A stretch of DNA of 64,000 bases from CAYZJR01 sp964503045. Its GTDB lineage: Bacteria; Cyanobacteriota; Vampirovibrionia; Obscuribacterales; Obscuribacteraceae. Positions 59,838 to 64,000 of the stretch are shown in pieces; the stretch's first letter is position 1, and each line of letters opens with the position of its first letter. The stretch is from the NCBI GenBank assembly GCA_964503045.1, contig CAZCZI010000006.1, forward strand, positions 1 through 64,000, given 5' to 3'. The position numbers were made by a program, and so were the translations under genes. Below the pieces are notes generated by a model. It worked only from the letters and a program-made list of their open reading frames with translations. It did no database searches and had not been told where the DNA came from.

Positions 59838-61616
59838 TTACGCTTCAGGTTTAAACTCGAGATTGATTTTTCGATTCAAATCAGAACTAATTGAAAGTTG
59901 TTTGATCAATTTCGGTGCATACGATCCTGCAACCGGCGGGACGAAGCGCAGGCAGTAGACGCCCGAGGGGATTGTAATTTGGCAGGTTCCATCCTCGCCG
60001 GTGATGACGTAGCCGTATGGTTTGTCATCCGGAAGATCGTCTTCTTCGTCAGGTTCCGAAGTCTCCAAATCTTCTCTGCCATAAGGTACGTATCTCACCT
60101 GGCAGCGCGGTACTTTCTGTCCATCCTCGCCGACAATCTCGAAACGAACTTGATTCCAGCCATGCCACGTTACGTCGATGGTGACCGGTTCGGCTCCAAG
60201 GTCAACAAGTTGCGCGTTGGCGATGTCTTTGTGCACGACCATCCAATATTTATCCGGCGCCAGGAAGATGCAATAGCGTCCCTCGCCGTCGGTCAATCCA
60301 TGCGCCACCGCGCGAGCGTTGCGATCGAATGCTTCCGGTGTCTTACCGGAATCTGCAAAGACGTGAACTTTGACTCCGGGTCTTGCCTGTCCGGCATCAT
60401 CGCAAATTCTGCCCTGTAATGCCGTTCCCTTCTGCATTTTGACTTCAACATGCGTGTCGCCACCGACAACCACTTCGCGGGCCCATGGAGCAAGCGCGCT
60501 GTATTCGGCACCATCAATGGTGATGGTTGGAGAGTCTTTGGGATGGGCGATGACTAAGACTTTGTAGGTTCCACCGGGCACTCCGACTGAGAACAATCCT
60601 TGGCGATCGGTTCGTGCGATGTACTCACCTTTGCGATCCAATCCTTGCAATCGAATCAGTGCACTCGAAAGCGGTTCGTCTTCCCAAAGTACTTGCCCTT
60701 TGAGCCTATGACCTTCCTGTAGTGAAAATCTGCGATTGAGATCGTAGGAAATTTCTACTGCATGTTCCTTCAATCCGAATAATGGACCAGACTCGTATGG
60801 CTCTACCGAAACATCGTAAATGCCTGGCTCGACGTGAATTTGAAATTTTCCATTTTCATCGGTCAGACTTTCGGCCGACAGGTTCATCTCAAGCAAAATG
60901 ATGCGATCTTTGGAGAATGATGGAGAGACTCGAACCTTGGCTCGCTTGACGGGCGCTCCGAAAACATCGGTCACTTCACCGGTGAAGGCAACCATCTCCG
61001 GAAGAACGAAATCGTATGAATCGTCAGCGGCAATGTTGATTACTTCAACCTGGGTGGAGACGAAACACATCGACAAACCTGATGATTCCTCCTCTGGTTC
61101 TTCATCGCCATTGGTTCCATTCACGTTTCCATTGGTATAGACGCGCGATGCGATGTGAAACTTTCCTTTGGGCAACACCAACGAGTACTTGCCGGAAGAC
61201 TCGACTGGCGCGGAAGAACGATATGACGACGGCTCGATTCCGAGCGCCACGATTTCGCAGCCGCTCAGGACAGCACCGGATTTGGTGGTGATCGTTCCAC
61301 TCAAAAGAGAGCCAGTGGCTAGGCTTAGGTTGCAAGTGGTGTTTGCGTTGACTTTGACTTCGGGCACGACATGTCGCAAAAATCTGGTTGTGTTGTCCGG
61401 AATCACTTCTATGCGATAGCTACCTGGGCGAACCGAAAAGGTAAACTCGCCGCGCTGTCCGGTGCGCATAGAAAAAATCGGCGCCTCGGAGACCCCCGCC
61501 ATCACGCCCGATGCGTTGGGGTAAAGGTCATATAGGTTCACCAATACGCCTGCAACCGCAAGACCTTGATGCCTGACGTGCCCGGCAAGATTGTAAGAAA
61601 GATCAGTGGTTGTCAA
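59838..61616 (-). CDS. Multi-domain carboxypeptidase-regulatory/CnaB-like protein
   Basis: 592 residues from a TTG start without a clear ribosome-binding site. About six beta-sandwich repeats of the CarboxypepD_reg/CnaB type are visible, each with G.V...G.P...A.V......G...T..DG.F...V.PG.Y.V. Examples: GQRGEFTFSVRPGSYRIEV, ENGKFQIHVEPGIYDVSV, RQGLFSVGVPGGTYKVLV, GEGRYCIFLAPDKYWMVV and EDGTCQITIPSGVYCLRF. No signal peptide or anchor is seen, which is odd for domains usually found outside the cell. Possibly a longer N-terminus is missed or export is non-classical. Confidence 0.82.
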   Translation of the reverse strand: MTTTDLSYNLAGHVRHQGLAVAGVLVNLYDLYPNASGVMAGVSEAPIFSMRTGQRGEFTFSVRPGSYRIEVIPDNTTRFLRHVVPEVKVNANTTCNLSLATGSLLSGTITTKSGAVLSGCEIVALGIEPSSYRSSAPVESSGKYSLVLPKGKFHIASRVYTNGNVNGTNGDEEPEEESSGLSMCFVSTQVEVINIAADDSYDFVLPEMVAFTGEVTDVFGAPVKRAKVRVSPSFSKDRIILLEMNLSAESLTDENGKFQIHVEPGIYDVSVEPYESGPLFGLKEHAVEISYDLNRRFSLQEGHRLKGQVLWEDEPLSSALIRLQGLDRKGEYIARTDRQGLFSVGVPGGTYKVLVIAHPKDSPTITIDGAEYSALAPWAREVVVGGDTHVEVKMQKGTALQGRICDDAGQARPGVKVHVFADSGKTPEAFDRNARAVAHGLTDGEGRYCIFLAPDKYWMVVHKDIANAQLVDLGAEPVTIDVTWHGWNQVRFEIVGEDGQKVPRCQVRYVPYGREDLETSEPDEEDDLPDDKPYGYVITGEDGTCQITIPSGVYCLRFVPPVAGSYAPKLIKQLSISSDLNRKINLEFKPEA

Positions 61617-61654
61617 AGATTAGTGACCACGGTTCAACGTAACGTCAAGTGATT

Positions 61655-63049
61655 TTAACCGTAAGTGGGCTGCTTGAGTATAGCCCCATCGACACCTTTC
61701 GTTAGCGTTTCCTCAAATTTGGTGAGCGTTTCCTCCAACCCATCTTCCACACGCACCCAGCCAAGAAGCTGCATAACCTCTCGTATTGTGGCAAAAGAGC
61801 CTGTTGCGATCACCGGTTTGTCGGCTCCAAACCGGGTTCGCGCTGCGCCCAGCGCGTCTGCCACCGACTGGCACTCTACGATTGATGCACCAATAGACCG
61901 GCAAACCTCCGCCACACGCTGCGTCGGGCACACCGAGCGCTTGGCCTTGGCAGGTCCGGCGAAGACCCAGTCATCGGGTCGAACCAACTGCTTGAGCATG
62001 CCGGCTACATCCTTGTTGTCAAAGCAACTGACCACAAATACGTTGGGCTCGCTGCCGAACATCGCATCCAATGTGGCGCGTAAAACCTTGGCTCCTGCAG
62101 GGTTGTGGGCTCCATCAAGAATCAACTTGTGGTCAGGTAACACCTGCAGGCGACCAGGCCAAAACACTTCTTTAAGCCCGTCAGTCAAGGAGTTCCAGTC
62201 AATTTTCTTTTGGAACAAAACATTCGAGACGCACAAAGCAGTCAAGGCCAATCCGGCGTTGAGTCTTTGGTGGGGACCCAAAAGGACCAATGAGTCAAGA
62301 AGGTTGCCGAACTTATTGGGAGCGAGCTTCTGCTCGATCGCATTCAAAACACTGGCTGGAGGAACCCCATTCATTGGCCCGACCTCAGTCAATTCAGCCT
62401 GAGATTCGTAGGCACGACTGCGAATTACTTCAAGTGCCTCAGCCGTTGCTCCAGTGACGACAGGTACGCCTTTCTTGATGATTCCGGACTTTTCAAAAGC
62501 AATGCTGGCGAGGTCTTTGCCCAAGATCTGAGTGTGATCGAGATCGATGGTCGTGATGATCGAAGCAAGCACATTGCCGACCACGTTAGTGGCATCAAAA
62601 CGTCCACCAAGCCCGACTTCCAATACCACGTAGTTCAGCTTTTCTTCCTCGAAATAAAGAAATGCTACCGCAGTAAGAAACTCAAACCAAGTCAAACAGC
62701 CGGATTCTGGGTGCCTGCGACCAAAATCTTCCGACAACTCTCGAACACGGGTTGCTACTTTCGCAAATCGTTCATCCGATATTGGCTTGCCGTCCACATG
62801 GAAGCGTTCGTTCCACCTAAGCAAATGTGGACCTGTAAAGCGGCCCACCTTGAAGCCTGACTCTCTAAGCAGGCTATCTAGAATGGCTACTGTAGAGCCT
62901 TTTCCGTTGGTCCCTGCAACGTGAAAGGCAGGGATCGCATTTTGAGGATCGCCAATCTCACTCAGAAACAGCCGAATACGATCTAGCTCAGGATGCGTCA
63001 GAGTCGGAGAAAGGCTTTCCAGGTATGAAATGGTGTCGGAATAGTTCAT
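61655..63049 (-). CDS. folC: Folylpolyglutamate/dihydrofolate synthase
   Basis: 464 residues from the second ATG; another ATG six codons upstream. Mur-ligase-like enzyme adding glutamate to folates and often to dihydropteroate. Visible: ATP loop VAGTNGKGSTVAIL (about 44-57), YFEEEKLNYVVLEVGLGGRFDATNV with the carbamylated-Lys/Mg region following (TTIDLDHTQILG), KSGIIKKGVPVV, and the C-terminal domain with LILDGAHNPAGA. The C-terminus carries a short extension with a repeated EETLTK(F/G). It is divergent from the Nudix gene. Confidence 0.95.
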   Translation of the reverse strand: MNYSDTISYLESLSPTLTHPELDRIRLFLSEIGDPQNAIPAFHVAGTNGKGSTVAILDSLLRESGFKVGRFTGPHLLRWNERFHVDGKPISDERFAKVATRVRELSEDFGRRHPESGCLTWFEFLTAVAFLYFEEEKLNYVVLEVGLGGRFDATNVVGNVLASIITTIDLDHTQILGKDLASIAFEKSGIIKKGVPVVTGATAEALEVIRSRAYESQAELTEVGPMNGVPPASVLNAIEQKLAPNKFGNLLDSLVLLGPHQRLNAGLALTALCVSNVLFQKKIDWNSLTDGLKEVFWPGRLQVLPDHKLILDGAHNPAGAKVLRATLDAMFGSEPNVFVVSCFDNKDVAGMLKQLVRPDDWVFAGPAKAKRSVCPTQRVAEVCRSIGASIVECQSVADALGAARTRFGADKPVIATGSFATIREVMQLLGWVRVEDGLEETLTKFEETLTKGVDGAILKQPTYG

Positions 63050-63199
63050 GTTATCGATGTAGTTCATGTGGTATCACGCGCATTATTACGCGCCACATCA
63101 CAAATTCAGGCAATCGCTTCATTCGACAGCCAGATCATAATCGATTCGGCTAAGATTCTTCTGGCGTTGGGCTAAGATTTTAAAAGGATATTCACACAC

Positions 63200-63772
63200 A
63201 TGGTGCTCTTCACCAAAGACTATAAGCGCGACAGCAAGCGCATCTATGAGGGACACGTCTTCAATGTTCGCGTTGATGAGCTAAGACATCCAAACGGCGC
63301 AGAAACCATAAGAGAAGTCGTAGAACACAATGGCGGAGTGGTCATCGTCGGGCAACCGGCTCCGGACAAAGTATTGTTAATTCGACAATATCGTTATTCG
63401 GTAGACGAAGACCTGCTTGAACTCCCGGCCGGTCGCATCGAAAAGGATGAAGATCCATTTCTTGCAGCTAAAAGAGAACTTACCGAAGAAACAGGATTTG
63501 AGGCCGAATCATGGCACCATTTGCCAAAAATGTACTCAGCACCGGGTTTTTGCTCCGAGATGCTGTACATGTACCTTGCTTCCAGCTTGACATTCAAGGG
63601 CAAAAACCTCGACCACGACGAAGAGACCGATGTCGTCGAGCTGACGCTGAATGAGGCTTGGGAGCTTGTTTTGACCGGAAAAATCAGAGACGCCAAGACA
63701 ATCGCCGGGCTGTCTCTAGTGATTCTTGGACCTTTGTCTAAATCATTCGAACCAGCAACCACGCGAAAATAA
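63200..63772 (+). CDS. Nudix hydrolase, ADP-ribose pyrophosphatase type
   Basis: 190 residues. N-terminal beta region as in NudF/YqkG proteins (IYEGHVFNVRVDELRHPNGA..REVVEHNGGVVIV), QYRY, ELPAGRIEKDEDP, and the Nudix box G(x5)E(x7)RELTEETGF at about 93-115. ADP-ribose is the usual substrate, cleaved to AMP and ribose 5-phosphate. A metal-binding Glu follows in DEETDVVELT. AAGGA lies 12 nt before the ATG. A functional tie to the macro-domain gene at 31106 is possible but distant. Confidence 0.93.
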   Translation: MVLFTKDYKRDSKRIYEGHVFNVRVDELRHPNGAETIREVVEHNGGVVIVGQPAPDKVLLIRQYRYSVDEDLLELPAGRIEKDEDPFLAAKRELTEETGFEAESWHHLPKMYSAPGFCSEMLYMYLASSLTFKGKNLDHDEETDVVELTLNEAWELVLTGKIRDAKTIAGLSLVILGPLSKSFEPATTRK

Positions 63773-63815
63773 GGTTTGGATCTCTGGTTCGGCGCCCCGG
63801 CATGGGTTCTGTTCG

Positions 63816-63843
63816 AGGTAGATACCGATATCGGTAGAACCGT
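63816..63843 (+). repeat. Palindromic intergenic element, copy 9
   Basis: Core TACCGATATCGGTA at 63823-63836 with right flank GAACCGTATACGATAATG, 50 bp after the Nudix stop. The outer arms are less complete than in copies 5-7. Confidence 0.88.
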
Positions 63844-63895
63844 ATACGATAATGTTTCCCGGCGAATCTCACGGAGCGGAAAATGGCGTGCGTGC

Positions 63896-63901
63896 TATAC
63901 T
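63896..63901 (+). promoter_or_regulatory. Possible -10 element of the last gene
   Basis: TATACT (in GTGCTATACTTTGCC) about 80 bp before the start at 63982. No good -35 at 17 bp. It is offered only because a promoter is expected here. Confidence 0.35.
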
Positions 63902-63981
63902 TTGCCACTGTCGATTAGCTCCGCCAGCTCAGAGGCAGTTAATCATCGAGCCGGTTGTAATGAGACATTGAGGAAGGTGAA

Positions 63982-64000
63982 ATGGCCGCTAAGCAAGAAA
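63982..64000 (+). CDS. Start of a gene cut by the window edge
   Basis: ATG preceded by the strong ribosome-binding sequence AGGAAGGTGA (63971-63980); encodes MAAKQE before the sequence ends. Too short to identify. Confidence 0.6.

Noticed and set aside
63910..63960. Segment resembling part of a tRNA (CCAGCTCAGAGGCAG)
   Set aside because: It recalls a D-arm, but no acceptor stem, anticodon arm or T-loop (TTCGA) can be folded around it.

Overview
The window looks like chromosome of a free-living, Gram-negative-type bacterium. By eye the GC content is close to balanced. The gene style suggests the non-photosynthetic sister lineage of Cyanobacteria (Vampirovibrionia/Melainabacteria, Obscuribacterales-like): an LmeA/DUF2993 protein, MglA GTPase, many secreted TPR proteins, Hanks kinases fused to membrane domains, large PAS/REC hybrid kinases, and RpoB residues of cyanobacterial type. 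That placement is an inference from protein style; no rRNA or other taxonomic marker is present. No tRNA, rRNA, CRISPR array or intact insertion sequence was found.

Layout. 1-4.4 kb: end of an HME-RND efflux pump, an acetyl-CoA-synthetase-like ligase, a TPR lipoprotein and a small membrane protein. 4.5-7.8 kb: de novo PLP synthesis (pdxT, pdxS) with a PdxR/MocR regulator. 8-11.7 kb: two overlapping membrane Ser/Thr kinases. 12-14.3 kb: a transposase-like zinc-ribbon/winged-helix gene and a glycerophosphodiesterase. 14.4-17 kb: a membrane protein, serS and yraN. 17.2-23.1 kb: a three-gene phosphorelay (receiver, hybrid kinase, receiver/HPt/GGDEF-like). 23.5-31.1 kb: an unknown gene, lysA-cdaA (c-di-AMP synthesis), an MshEN-like repeat protein, mglA and a chemoreceptor. 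31.1-38.7 kb: macro-domain protein, tubulin-like protein with a large zinc-ribbon tail, a tiny two-TM protein, a secreted protein and a vWA membrane protein. 38.6-43.3 kb: pyrF, rpmE with a clear terminator, then an envelope operon (GerMN lipoprotein, LmeA-like, SAF, TonB-C/TPR). 43.5-49 kb: two paralogous modular repeat proteins, a membrane protein and a LuxR-type regulator. 49.5-58.2 kb: an unusual cluster with a complete RpoB homologue. 58.4-64 kb: secreted, EF-hand and Ig-like proteins, folC, a Nudix hydrolase and the start of one more gene.

The most unusual locus is 49.5-58.2 kb. A secreted TPR/Gln-rich protein overlaps by 4 bp a 1275-residue RNA polymerase beta-subunit homologue. It has no rplJL or rpoC next to it, carries a Thr/Pro-rich acidic tail of about 215 residues, and has substitutions at the position of E. 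coli His1237 and in the rifamycin pocket. A VirB2/TrbC-like two-TM secreted protein, a secreted helical protein and a replication-relaxation-like winged-helix protein follow. This may be an undescribed system built around a second beta subunit, possibly derived from a conjugative element.

Two non-coding signals tie distant loci together. The first is a palindromic intergenic element with core TACCGATATCGGTA: nine copies, all outside genes, eight in the same orientation. The second is an 18-bp motif, CGTATTTTCCCCA(C/G)TGAC, in the same orientation 88-156 bp upstream of three genes, two of which are paralogues. Short tandem repeats and a 12-G homopolymer are also present.
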